From Corynebacterium faecale (GTDB lineage: Bacteria > Actinomycetota > Actinomycetes > Mycobacteriales > Mycobacteriaceae), in the NCBI RefSeq assembly GCF_030408735.1, contig NZ_CP047204.1, forward strand, positions 496,001 through 560,000: DNA of 64,000 nucleotides, given 5' to 3'. The translations under genes and the position numbers were made by a program. The notes below the pieces were generated by a model, which did no database searches, was not told where the DNA came from, and worked only from the letters and a program-made list of their open reading frames with translations. Below, piece after piece: positions 19,075 through 28,043 of the stretch (the stretch's first letter is position 1; each line of letters starts with the position of its first letter).

Positions 19075-20358
19075 TCACTGGCGGTTCAGGGGGCGTCGAC
19101 GGGTCTGAAACCACCATCCGGTGAGCACGGTGATCAGCGTCATCACCACGCAGATCCCGATCATGACCAGCAGTGATCTGTGGGCCACCGAGTTGTCCGG
19201 GGGAGTGGGTGCCGCCACGGTCACCTCATGGGGAACGGCTGGGTGATGGGACGGTTCCAGCGTGAGCGCCCGGTAGGGATCCACCGCGCCCCGGGCGGGA
19301 TCCACACTGCCCAGAATTCTCATACGTATCTCCTCCGGTGAGGCATGCGGGTGGCGTTGTTTGATCAGGGCTGCGGTGGCGCTGACTACGGGGGCTGCGA
19401 AGCTGGTGCCCTCGAAGGGACTGAGACCGGAGGGGGTGAGCATCCCGGCCACGAAACCATCGCCACGCGGTGACAGACCTGCGGTGATGAGCCCCTGCGC
19501 CGAGAGCAGATGCTGATTCACCGGAATGGAATAACTGGCGATGGTGTGGGGATCAAAACGAGCGGAGACAGCCAGCACGGTATCAGCATGCGCCGGGTAC
19601 ACCGTGGACCCGTCAGGGCAGTCCTGTCCGAGGTTCCCGGCAGCGACCACGACCACCACTCCCATGTGCTCGGCGTGGCGCAGCGCCTCGTCCAGAGGTG
19701 TGACCACATGTTCCGGGGCGTGGCCGGCGGGGATGCACGACACCACCGAGATATTGATGATGTTGGCACCCTGGTCGATGGCCCGATGGATGGCCTCGGC
19801 GAGGGTACCGAGGGTGCCCACCCCGGTATCGCCGGAGGTACGCACGAAGGCACTGGTTTGTTTAATGGAGAGAATAGTGGCGTCGGGAGCAATGCCGGTG
19901 TGGGTATCCCCCGTGCCGTCATAGGGCCACCCGGAACCCGGGTCCGGGCGCATGGCGATGATGCCGGCCACGATCGTCCCGTGCCCGTCACAGTCGATGA
20001 GCTCACCGGGGGTTCCCTCCTCCAGGTGGCCCCGCACCAGATCGCCACCCGGAATCACTGCTGGAAGACGGGGATGGGGTGCCACACCGGTGTCAATGAC
20101 CGCGACGGTGACGTCCCTACCCGTGGCGATCCGGTGGGCCTGCTCCAGGGATTGGGTCAGCTCCTCATCCTGGGGATGCACCGAAGGATCCACCGGCATC
20201 ACCCCGGGGCAGTCCAGGGGTTCAACCTGCCCCTGGGCGTTGGCAGTGGGTACTGCAGGTCCACCGGGTCCACCGGGGACACCCACCCCCAGAAGGACAA
20301 GGAAGCCGGCGGTGAGCAGCAGAAGTAAAAGCCTGGGAAGCGCCACGGTGACACTCAA
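19075..20358 (-). CDS. mycP: Mycosin, type VII secretion subtilisin-like protease
   Basis: A 427-residue membrane-anchored serine protease. An N-terminal signal segment (residues 10-30) is followed by an S8 domain with all catalytic residues: Asp89 (VAVIDTG), His126 (CDGHGT), Asn242 (AAGN) and Ser319 (FEGTSFAAP). A C-terminal membrane helix (about 395-417) is followed by a basic tail. Mycosins stabilise the ESX complex and process some substrates. It overlaps the end of eccD by four bases (ATGA), so the two are co-translated. Confidence 0.93.
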   Translation of the reverse strand: MSVTVALPRLLLLLLTAGFLVLLGVGVPGGPGGPAVPTANAQGQVEPLDCPGVMPVDPSVHPQDEELTQSLEQAHRIATGRDVTVAVIDTGVAPHPRLPAVIPGGDLVRGHLEEGTPGELIDCDGHGTIVAGIIAMRPDPGSGWPYDGTGDTHTGIAPDATILSIKQTSAFVRTSGDTGVGTLGTLAEAIHRAIDQGANIINISVVSCIPAGHAPEHVVTPLDEALRHAEHMGVVVVVAAGNLGQDCPDGSTVYPAHADTVLAVSARFDPHTIASYSIPVNQHLLSAQGLITAGLSPRGDGFVAGMLTPSGLSPFEGTSFAAPVVSATAALIKQRHPHASPEEIRMRILGSVDPARGAVDPYRALTLEPSHHPAVPHEVTVAAPTPPDNSVAHRSLLVMIGICVVMTLITVLTGWWFQTRRRPLNRQ

Positions 20359-21764
20359 CCTCCCAGTCCGATATTGAGAGCCCGGAGCATCCCGAACACA
20401 TCAAGAAGATGGAACGCCAGCGGTAGGACGGCGGCTACGCTGAGGGATTCGATCCGTTCCACCCAGACGATGGTGGTGGGTTCCGGTGTGGGTATCCGTG
20501 GTATCCAGAGTGCGATGCTGACTGTGATGCCGGCGAGGATGATCCCCAGGATCAACGCCGCCCAGGATTCCTCCTGACGTGTGGCCGAGACCACGGCCGA
20601 GATGATGCCCGCGCAGGCCAGGGCCATCAGCGACCAGGTGGGAACGGCCCGACTCTGCCGGATGGAGTGCAACAGGGCGGCCAGGGCCGTGGCGAAGGCG
20701 AAGAGCGTGGAGAACCACGTTCCCGGTTGGGTGGTGAAGATGATCAGCATGGTGGCGGTGAGGGAGAAGGCGAGGATCTGGGCGTCGTAAAGCGTCTGGG
20801 CCCGGGAGGCTGAGGCCGTGGGGTCAACCTGGTCGCCGTCGCTGACGGAGAGATCCTGGCCTGCAGTCGGCAGTGCGGGCACACGCAGGCCCGCCAGTGA
20901 GGCCGCGAGTTTGGGTGCTGTGCTTATCAGGATCATGATCACCGCGATGGTGATGGCTGCCGGACCACTGAAATCACCCTCCACACCTGAGACAGCGGCG
21001 CCTGCAGCGGGCACCGACAGCACCAGCAGCAACGCGGTGAGCGCGGCGCTGATCAGAAGGGGTGGACGGAAGAACAGCTGAAGGATGATCACGGTGGTGA
21101 AACCGGCGGCGGAGGCACACAGCAGACCCCATGCGAGCTGATCAGATGAGCCGCTCAGCGGACCGGTGACGGTGAGCATCGCGGACACCGAGATCAATCC
21201 AGTGATCACCACCGGCAAAAGGGCGCGCGTGATGGGGACTCCCGCCTGGGGCTGGTGTGCCTGGAGTTGGCGTGCCCCGGGTAGCCAGGCGAGGATGACC
21301 ACGCAGACGCCCGCCATGATGAGCAGGCGGATATTCACCCCGACTGTGTTCAACATCGGACTGGTGAGCAGTACTGCGGTGGTGATGAAACCGGTGAGGG
21401 TGAGAAGATCCACCAGGCCGCTGGTGCGGGTGGTGGAGGACAGCTCGACCAGGGCCTCCGCGGCGTCCCGGATCACGGGTGAGGGGAGGTCACGCTCCGG
21501 GGAGAGAACCAGAACCCCACCCTGTTCCAGCTGGGTTTGAGACAGCGGAACCCCCGGGTCGATGGGGATACCCGCGGCGGTGCGGGCCACCCACGGCCGC
21601 GAGATGGTCGGCGCACCGGTGAGATCCAGGACCTCATCGAGTATCTCCGCGAGACTGGACCAGGCCGGTAACGACAGATCAGCCATGGCAAAGGGCATGG
21701 TGCCCACGGTGAGATCGATGCGGACGCTGATGCGCAGGACATTGTCGATCGCCAAAACTTCCAT
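20355..21764 (-). CDS. eccD: Type VII secretion channel protein EccD
   Basis: A 469-residue protein. The first 95 residues form a ubiquitin-like (YukD) domain, and the rest carry about eleven membrane segments, the standard EccD layout. It begins at the first ATG after AGGAGGGGG, and its end overlaps mycP. Transcribed away from eccC, with which it shares a 217-base divergent region containing a long palindrome. Confidence 0.92.
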   Translation of the reverse strand: MEVLAIDNVLRISVRIDLTVGTMPFAMADLSLPAWSSLAEILDEVLDLTGAPTISRPWVARTAAGIPIDPGVPLSQTQLEQGGVLVLSPERDLPSPVIRDAAEALVELSSTTRTSGLVDLLTLTGFITTAVLLTSPMLNTVGVNIRLLIMAGVCVVILAWLPGARQLQAHQPQAGVPITRALLPVVITGLISVSAMLTVTGPLSGSSDQLAWGLLCASAAGFTTVIILQLFFRPPLLISAALTALLLVLSVPAAGAAVSGVEGDFSGPAAITIAVIMILISTAPKLAASLAGLRVPALPTAGQDLSVSDGDQVDPTASASRAQTLYDAQILAFSLTATMLIIFTTQPGTWFSTLFAFATALAALLHSIRQSRAVPTWSLMALACAGIISAVVSATRQEESWAALILGIILAGITVSIALWIPRIPTPEPTTIVWVERIESLSVAAVLPLAFHLLDVFGMLRALNIGLGG

Positions 21765-21777
21765 CCCCCTCCTGTGT

Positions 21778-21807
21778 CTGATGGGATCCTCGTGAAGATC
21801 CCATCAG
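21778..21807. promoter_or_regulatory. Palindromic operator candidate between eccD and eccC
   Basis: CTGATGGGATC (21778-21788) and GATCCCATCAG (21797-21807) form a perfect 11-8-11 inverted repeat 14 bases upstream of the eccD start. The half-site CCATCAGG occurs again at 21945-21952 and 21957-21964, close to the eccC start. This spacing suggests a regulator that controls both arms of the secretion locus; no regulator gene is nearby. Confidence 0.5.
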
Positions 21808-21981
21808 GTGTGTTGCTGGGAATTCTGCCAAAAAACCAGGTCAGAAACCGGTTTGGTGAGAAGAAACCCACTTTGACCCCGAGAGGGAACCTTCGGCGGG
21901 GTTTCGCAGTCCAACCATGGATGAGAGAGACACGTCTGCGCACACCATCAGGGTGGCCATCAGGTTGGGGAGAGATTACTT

Positions 21982-24900
21982 ATGACCGCTGTTACCGCTG
22001 CCACCGCTGCCACCGCTGCCACCGCTGAAGAGGGGGAGCAGGAAGCGCGTACGACAGCGCGGATCGTCTACCCGCAGGGTTCGGGAACGCCGGCTCCGGA
22101 ATCACCTGGGGAGGCGTGGAGAAGCACCCGCGCCGGCGATCCCGCACGCATCGCAGGTTATGTGGTGGAGCAGATGGGCTGGTCTGAGCGTGATCCCGCG
22201 CCACCGCTGCCCACGGCACCGCTGGTTGCTGAGCCGGTGCCACCCGCAGAAAGGCCCACCCCCAAACCGTTGATCAAGGTGCTGCTCCCGGTGATCATGG
22301 TGGCGGCGGTGCTGGCGATGGTGGCGCTCATGGTGATGATGAGCGGTCGTATCAACCCGATGGTGATGATCTTCCCGTTGATGATGATCATGTCCATGGC
22401 CATGATGTTCACCCCACCGGAGGGGCAGGATACGGATGAGACACGTCGGACCTATATGCGTCACCTGGTGGCATTGCGCAAACAGGCATTGGATCATGCC
22501 CAGGCGCAGCGCCACCATGAGCTACACCGGCACCCGGAACCGGCGACGCTGTGGGCACAACTGGGATCGCGGAGGATGTGGGAGCGTTCCACCCCGGACC
22601 AGGACTGTCTGGAGATCCGTTTCGGTCTGGGCACCACCAGCCTGCAACCAGGGATCGAGGTGCAGGATTCCGGTGCGCCGGAGGACCTGGATCCCGTGTG
22701 TGCGGTGTCCCTGCGACACACGGTGCGGGCGGTGGGGTCGGTGCAGGGGATGCCGGTGGCGGTGCAGCTGCAGGCGTTCAGGTTCCTCGGCCTCAACGGG
22801 CCGGGTGCCCATGACCTTGCCCGCGCGATTGTGGTGCAGTTGCTGTATCACCACGGTCCTGAAACAGTCAGTGTCACCGCCCGTGGCAGCACACCGGGGG
22901 ATGAGGGGTGGGAATGGTTGAAGTGGGTTCCACACTCCAGGGATCCGGACGCCGCCGCGCACCGCATCCTCATCGTGGACTCTGAGCTGACCAACGGCAC
23001 CGAGGAGTTCATTGATGATCCACAGTGGACGTGCATCATCAACGTCGGGGCTTTAACGAGCACCGAACTGGGCCGGCGCGCAGAGGAGGAGGGGTTGCTG
23101 CTGCATGTGGATTCAGAACTCAACGTGTTCACCGCCCAGGGGGTTGAGACCCTCGGCACCCCGGACGCGGTCACCCACTCCACGGCGGCCACCTTCGGAA
23201 GGATGCTCACCGCCTACCGCCGAGCCGGAACCAGCGAGGCCCGAGTCTCCGGTGAACTTCTTCCCCTGCTGGGCATCCCCGACCACACCCACCTCAACCC
23301 GGAGACACTCTGGCCTGATCAGACCGGGCAGGCGGGACACGCGGGTCAATCGGGCCTCCGGAAGAACCCGCGAACCCGACTGACTGTGCCGCTGGGCCTG
23401 ACAGATCAGGGCACACCCATGATCCTGGACCTCAAGGAATCCGCGCACGGCGGCATGGGCCCGCACGGGCTGTGCATCGGCGCCACCGGAAGTGGCAAAT
23501 CTGAGCTGCTGCGCACATTGGTGTCCGGCCTGATTCTCACCCATTCGCCTGCGGAGCTCAACCTGGTGCTGGTGGATTTCAAGGGTGGCGCCACCTTTTT
23601 AGGGTTTGAGACATTGCCCCATACCTCGGCGGTGATCACCAACCTGGAGGAGGAATCCATTCTGGTGGAGCGCATGCACGATGCCATCAGTGGGGAGATG
23701 AACCGCCGGCAGGAACAGCTTCGGCGCGCCGGGGGGTTTGCCAATGTGGATGAGTACAACACCGCCGCGCCCACCGATGGTCATGACCCGATGCCGGCGC
23801 TGCTCATTGTGCTGGATGAGTTCTCCGAACTGCTGGGGCAGCACCCGGATTTCGCGGATCTGTTTGTCGCGGTCGGCAGGCTCGGTCGTTCGCTTCACAT
23901 CCATCTGCTGCTGTCCAGCCAGCGACTGGAGGAGGGACGTCTGCGTGGTCTGGACTCCCACCTGTCCTACCGGATCGGTCTCAAGACCTTCTCCGCCACC
24001 GAATCCCGCCAGGTTCTGGGCATCACGGATGCCTATCATCTGCCTGCGCAACCGGGGGCGGGTTATTTGAAGTCCACAGCCGACACGGTCACCCGTTTCC
24101 AGGCCAGCTATGTCTCCGGTCCGGTGAGTCACCAGGTTGAACTCACCGATGCGCCCCAGCAGGTGCGCCCGTTCACAGGCTGGGAGGCTGACCCGGGCAC
24201 CGTTGTGATCCAGCAGGGTGAAACCACGCTTATCGACGCCGTGGTCACCGCCTCAACCACCGCTGCCACAGCGCGCGGGTTGCGCGCCCACCGCATCTGG
24301 CTGCCACCGCTGCCCACCGAGGTGTCCATCGGTGGGGTTGCTGATCCCGTGGGGCATCTGGCCGCGGCGGTCGGTATCATCGACCGCCCCTACCATCAGC
24401 GCCAGGACCCGCTGGTGGTGGACTTTTCACCGTCCGGTGGATCCGGACACCTGGTGGTGTGTGGTGGCCCGCAGACCGGTAAATCCACCGCCCTGCGCAG
24501 CATCGTCGTCTCCCTCGCCGCCACCCACACCACAGCTGAAGTGCGTTTCTACATCCTTGATCTGTCCGGCACCACCCTGGATCATCTGAGCCGACTTCCG
24601 CATGTCGCCGGGGTCGCACACCGCAGCGACCCGGAGCGGGTGCGGCGAGTACTCGATGAGGTCACCGCGCTCATCGACACCCCGGAGGACCGGCACACCT
24701 TTTTGGTGGTGGATGGTTGGCAGAGCATTCCCCAGGATTTCGAGGACCTCTTCGACTCCTTCGTCCACATCGCAGCCCACGGACTGGCCTCCCGGGTTCA
24801 TCTGATTTTAAGCACCCAACGGTGGAGTTCGATCCGACCGGCGATCAGGGATCTGATACCGGGCCGGGTGGAGTTGAAACTGGGGGAGGCCATGGATTCC

Positions 24901-25794
24901 GTCATTGACCGGAAGGCACAACTGCGGATCCCCTCGGCGCCGGGCAGGGGATTGAACCTTCAGGGCGAGCAGATCCTCATCGCAAACTCCACCGCCCAGG
25001 ACATCGCCCATGTGAGTACCCGGGCCACGGAGATCGGACAGGAACCAGTGCCCAGACTCACCATCCTGCCCACTGACATCACCCTGCACGAACTGGCTCC
25101 CACCGCTGCGCCGGGTATTCCACTGGCACGAGGTGGCATGGAATTGTCCACCCTCACCTGGGATCCGGACACCAACAGACACCTCGTGGCCTTCGGGTCG
25201 CAGGGATGTGGCAAAACCACCCTCATCCGCACCATCGTGGCGGGGCTGAGCATTCTGGGCAGGGAACAGATCCGGATGGTGGTGATGGATTTCCGGCGTG
25301 CTCACCTGGGCATGTTGGATGAGTCCATGGTGGCTGCCTACTGCGCCACCTCCACCGCGGCGCAGGCGACAGTGACGGACATGGTGACCACCCTCAGCGG
25401 GCGCCTGCCCGGCCCCGATGTCACCCCGGCGCAGCTCAGACAACGATCCTGGTGGACCGGGCCGGACATCTACCTGATCATTGATGATTATGACCTGCTG
25501 CCCGCCGGTCTGTTGCACCCGTTGAAGGACATCATGCCCCACGCCCGTGATGTGGGACTGCATGTGGTGCTCACCCGGAAATCAGGTGGTGTCTCCCGTG
25601 CACTCTATGACCCGGTGCTCACCGAGATCAAGGATCAATCACCCCAGGTCCTGTTGTTTGATTCAGACCGGGAGGAAGGGTCAGTTCTCGGACTCAAACC
25701 TTCAGCGCAGCCACCGGGACGTGCCCAGATCAGTATCCGGGGGACCCGGGTGGGGGTCTGCCAGGTGGCACGGATCGGAGGGGAACAACAATGA
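21982..25794 (+). CDS. eccC: Type VII secretion ATPase EccC (FtsK/SpoIIIE family)
   Basis: A fused 1270-residue EccC. After an Ala/Thr-repeat start come two membrane helices with a very methionine-rich second segment (residues about 92-140), then three ATPase domains. Walker A motifs are GATGSGKS (near 500), GGPQTGKST (near 827) and GSQGCGKTT (near 1071); matching Walker B strands are LLIVLDEFS, TFLVVDGWQ and IYLIIDDYD. All three sites look intact. The third domain would recognise the C-terminal signal of WXG100 cargo. GGGGAGAG lies eight bases before the ATG. The stop overlaps the next gene by four bases. Confidence 0.95.
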   Translation: MTAVTAATAATAATAEEGEQEARTTARIVYPQGSGTPAPESPGEAWRSTRAGDPARIAGYVVEQMGWSERDPAPPLPTAPLVAEPVPPAERPTPKPLIKVLLPVIMVAAVLAMVALMVMMSGRINPMVMIFPLMMIMSMAMMFTPPEGQDTDETRRTYMRHLVALRKQALDHAQAQRHHELHRHPEPATLWAQLGSRRMWERSTPDQDCLEIRFGLGTTSLQPGIEVQDSGAPEDLDPVCAVSLRHTVRAVGSVQGMPVAVQLQAFRFLGLNGPGAHDLARAIVVQLLYHHGPETVSVTARGSTPGDEGWEWLKWVPHSRDPDAAAHRILIVDSELTNGTEEFIDDPQWTCIINVGALTSTELGRRAEEEGLLLHVDSELNVFTAQGVETLGTPDAVTHSTAATFGRMLTAYRRAGTSEARVSGELLPLLGIPDHTHLNPETLWPDQTGQAGHAGQSGLRKNPRTRLTVPLGLTDQGTPMILDLKESAHGGMGPHGLCIGATGSGKSELLRTLVSGLILTHSPAELNLVLVDFKGGATFLGFETLPHTSAVITNLEEESILVERMHDAISGEMNRRQEQLRRAGGFANVDEYNTAAPTDGHDPMPALLIVLDEFSELLGQHPDFADLFVAVGRLGRSLHIHLLLSSQRLEEGRLRGLDSHLSYRIGLKTFSATESRQVLGITDAYHLPAQPGAGYLKSTADTVTRFQASYVSGPVSHQVELTDAPQQVRPFTGWEADPGTVVIQQGETTLIDAVVTASTTAATARGLRAHRIWLPPLPTEVSIGGVADPVGHLAAAVGIIDRPYHQRQDPLVVDFSPSGGSGHLVVCGGPQTGKSTALRSIVVSLAATHTTAEVRFYILDLSGTTLDHLSRLPHVAGVAHRSDPERVRRVLDEVTALIDTPEDRHTFLVVDGWQSIPQDFEDLFDSFVHIAAHGLASRVHLILSTQRWSSIRPAIRDLIPGRVELKLGEAMDSVIDRKAQLRIPSAPGRGLNLQGEQILIANSTAQDIAHVSTRATEIGQEPVPRLTILPTDITLHELAPTAAPGIPLARGGMELSTLTWDPDTNRHLVAFGSQGCGKTTLIRTIVAGLSILGREQIRMVVMDFRRAHLGMLDESMVAAYCATSTAAQATVTDMVTTLSGRLPGPDVTPAQLRQRSWWTGPDIYLIIDDYDLLPAGLLHPLKDIMPHARDVGLHVVLTRKSGGVSRALYDPVLTEIKDQSPQVLLFDSDREEGSVLGLKPSAQPPGRAQISIRGTRVGVCQVARIGGEQQ
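21985..22029 (+). repeat. 9-base tandem repeats at the start of eccC
   Basis: Five consecutive units of ACCGCTGNN (three are exactly ACCGCTGCC) begin right after the eccC ATG, encoding TAV-TAA-TAA-TAA-TAE. Being nine bases long, copy-number change would keep the frame. Confidence 0.9.
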
Positions 25795-26714
25795 CTGAGG
25801 TGTTGACGGTGACGGTGTTGGAAACCGCCACCATCTTTGAGGGGCCGGACACCGTCTATCGCTATGACATCATGGCCACGGGCATCCTGGAGGGCTGGGC
25901 CATCCCGGCGGTGGTGGATCAGGTGCAACAGCTGTCCTCGGTGTACTGGCCGGAGGTTGAGGTGATCATCGATGCTGATGACAAGGTTACCGACATGCTG
26001 ACCAAGACCTTCATCGGCAAGGGCGTGACCTCCTATCCCATCGAGACCCTCCGGGAGCATCCCCTGCCTGAATCCGAGCAGGATCCTGACCCAGATCCTG
26101 GCCCGGTGGTGATGAGACCAACCAGGGGGAGGACCCACCGTGATTTCTTCGGCATCAGGCCCGTCCATCTGATTCTGACAACGTTGTTTGCCAGTGCGGT
26201 GGCAGCTGTCTGGATGTTGGTGGGCGGAGGCGACGCTCCGGCATCACCTCCGCCGCAGGCAGAGACACTGACGCCCACCGGCACTCCCGCTGAGAGGGCG
26301 GGGACGGGGATGGGGAGGGCGTCGATAAGCGTCCTGGAAGGCAGGGGTTTCCGGGTGGAGGCACCACCGGGGTTTCAGATGCATGAGGATGATGATGCCC
26401 ATGTGATGACCGGGCAGGACCCGGATGTGCGCATCCGGATCGCTCTTGACCCGCTGCACGGGGTGGACCCGCAGCTGGTGGAGCAGGAGATGAACCAGCT
26501 CATCACAGCGGATCCGGTGCTGGAACCGCAGGTGATGGTGGAGCCTGGGCGGATCGGCTACAGGGAGGATCCCGGTGATGGGTCAGAGGTGGCGTGGGTG
26601 ACCTGGTTTGAAGACGACACCCAGATCACCGTGGGGTGCCACACCCGGTTGGAACCCACGGTGGTGCAGAAGGCCGTCTGCCGGCAGGTGACAGATTCGC
26701 TTGAGATCGGATGA
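25791..26714 (+). CDS. Type VII secretion-associated protein (Rv3446c-like)
   Basis: A 307-residue single-pass membrane protein. The cytoplasmic N-terminal 115 residues are followed by one helix (HLILTTLFASAVAAVWMLVG, about residues 126-145), a low-complexity linker and an outer domain of about 130 residues with two cysteines near the end. Position between eccC and the WXG100 genes and overall design match the TIGR03931 family found in ESX-4 loci. It overlaps eccC by four bases, so it is translationally coupled. Biochemical role unknown. Confidence 0.8.
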   Translation: MTEVLTVTVLETATIFEGPDTVYRYDIMATGILEGWAIPAVVDQVQQLSSVYWPEVEVIIDADDKVTDMLTKTFIGKGVTSYPIETLREHPLPESEQDPDPDPGPVVMRPTRGRTHRDFFGIRPVHLILTTLFASAVAAVWMLVGGGDAPASPPPQAETLTPTGTPAERAGTGMGRASISVLEGRGFRVEAPPGFQMHEDDDAHVMTGQDPDVRIRIALDPLHGVDPQLVEQEMNQLITADPVLEPQVMVEPGRIGYREDPGDGSEVAWVTWFEDDTQITVGCHTRLEPTVVQKAVCRQVTDSLEIG

Positions 26715-26828
26715 TTGAGGCATACCGGTGGGCTGGCAGTGGCGGGGGAATCTTTCGGGGGCAGGGAACCGTGGAGGGGTTTGCGCAGTCTTACTAAGCA
26801 GGAAAGGTAATAAGGCCTTTTCGGGGGA

Positions 26829-26902
26829 AGGTGCACCGCGGGTGGATACCCGGGGGATAGTGCACCTGACTGACACACCAACTAGTTCGAGGAGGGGCGA
26901 AC
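26829..26902 (+). promoter_or_regulatory. Structured leader in front of the WXG100 genes
   Basis: Two hairpins precede the first WXG100 gene. AGGTGCAC (26829-26836) pairs with GTGCACCT (26860-26867), enclosing CGGGT/ACCCG. Then GTTCG (26885-26889) pairs with CGAAC (26898-26902), placing the ribosome-binding site AGGAGGGG in the eight-base loop, three bases before the ATG. Confidence 0.5.
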
Positions 26903-26905
26903 CCA

Positions 26906-27229
26906 ATGTCGAATCTTTTTAGGACAGAATCCGATGTCATGCTGGCCACCGCAGGCCAGGTCGATGACACCAATGATCAGGTTCAGAATGAGCTGAGCCG
27001 TCTGCGTGGCGTGGTTGATTCCGTGCGTGGCAGCTGGGCAGGCCAGGCGCAGGTGAGTTTTGATGCGCTGATGAACCGCTGGAATGACTCCGCACGCCAA
27101 CTGCAGGAGGCGCTGGATTCCATTTCCACCAATATCCGCGCGAATGCCAGGTCATTTGAGAACACTGAAGCTGATAACTCGCAGGCTTTCAGCGCCGTCG
27201 GTGGCGGTGGCTCCGGCCTGGCCCTCTAG
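26906..27229 (+). CDS. WXG100 protein, ESX-4 substrate (EsxU-like)
   Basis: A 107-residue helical-hairpin protein with SWAGQA as the WXG turn near residue 43. No signal peptide. The C-terminus contains FENTEADN, a close match to the YxxxD/E secretion signal with Phe in place of Tyr, and ends in a Gly/Ser-rich tail. It should pair with the next gene product and be exported by EccC. The first of two adjacent genes, 39 bases apart. Confidence 0.88.
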   Translation: MSNLFRTESDVMLATAGQVDDTNDQVQNELSRLRGVVDSVRGSWAGQAQVSFDALMNRWNDSARQLQEALDSISTNIRANARSFENTEADNSQAFSAVGGGGSGLAL

Positions 27230-27268
27230 TTCACCGAAGCAACAAACGAAAAGTTAAGGATAAGACAC

Positions 27269-27559
27269 ATGGACATGATCCGCTATGAATTCGGTGCCAT
27301 CCAGGGTGCCGCCACCGATATCAATTCCACGTCGGGCCGCATCAATTCTCTGTTGGATGGCCTGAAGCAGCAGCTGCAGCCGATGGTCTCCACATGGGAG
27401 GGCGATTCGGCCGCAGCTTATGCCGAGGCGCAGCTGAAGTGGGATAACGCCGCAGCAGAACTCAACACCATCCTGGCCACCATCTCCCAGACCGTCCAGC
27501 AGGGAGCCGAGCGCATGAGTGACGTTAACCGGCAGGCTGCAGCCAGCTGGGGAGGATAG
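27269..27559 (+). CDS. WXG100 protein, ESX-4 substrate (EsxT-like)
   Basis: A 96-residue WXG100 protein with STWEGDSAAAY around residue 45 and no obvious YxxxD/E motif at the C-terminus, so the secretion signal of the heterodimer is probably supplied by the upstream partner. TTAAGGAT precedes the ATG. It is the last gene of the locus before a 480-base non-coding stretch. Confidence 0.88.
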   Translation: MDMIRYEFGAIQGAATDINSTSGRINSLLDGLKQQLQPMVSTWEGDSAAAYAEAQLKWDNAAAELNTILATISQTVQQGAERMSDVNRQAAASWGG

Positions 27560-27648
27560 CCACGTGCCCGGTATCCAGATTCCACCGGGATCGAGGTGGT
27601 GTATCAACGGTTCCTGATCCAGCTGCTGCACCTCTCAAGTTCTTTTAC

Positions 27649-27714
27649 CCACCCATCTCCGTTCCATTGAATCCTAAGGTTCAGGACAGACCCCCACGTT
27701 GTGGAGATGGGTGG
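27649..27714. repeat. 12-base inverted repeat downstream of the WXG100 genes
   Basis: CCACCCATCTCC (27649-27660) and GGAGATGGGTGG (27703-27714), 42 bases apart. No U-run follows. Confidence 0.6.
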
Positions 27715-27846
27715 TTAGAGGAAGGGGTGGCAGGCAGCTAGTTTCCCCGGTGCCCATCATGAGAGGGTTCCCCCCGGCCTGTTCACCCGTGGGAACACTC
27801 GTGGCCCCCGGTGTCTGTGGTGGCACCGGAGGTGGGCACAAGACGA

Positions 27847-27895
27847 GCACACCCTTCCCATCCGTGTCCCCTGAACATGGATGGGGAGGGTGTGC
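27847..27895. repeat. 17-base hairpin
   Basis: Arms 27847-27863 and 27879-27895 match in 16 of 17 positions (the remaining pair is G-U-like), with a 15-base loop. It contains CACACCC/GGGTGTG ends. It lacks a T-run on either side. Confidence 0.7.
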
Positions 27896-28043
27896 CGAAT
27901 CACGGGGTGAGCGACTCGCGTGGTCACAGCAACAGTTCTTTTTTGATCCAGAGATCACCTGTGAATCCAGTCAGGGGGCCACCGTGGGGGAGGTGGTGGG
28001 AGCGGTGTCCGTATCCTGGCTATGAATAGAGCCTCTTCCAAGA

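Larger units (their letters stand above)
27560..28043. other. Non-coding region with two inverted repeats
   Basis: About 480 bases with no convincing gene; the open frames present have Trp/Arg/Gly-heavy translations without family features. Two inverted repeats are listed separately. The rest is G/C-run-rich sequence and the presumed promoter for the next gene (TATGAAT near 28021). Confidence 0.6.

Noticed and set aside
21985..22029. Phase-variable on/off switch in eccC
   Set aside because: Unit length is nine bases, so gain or loss would not shift the frame.
27699..28025. Open frame of 108 codons in the gap after the WXG100 genes
   Set aside because: Gly/Trp/Arg-rich, overlaps the hairpins, no ribosome-binding site.
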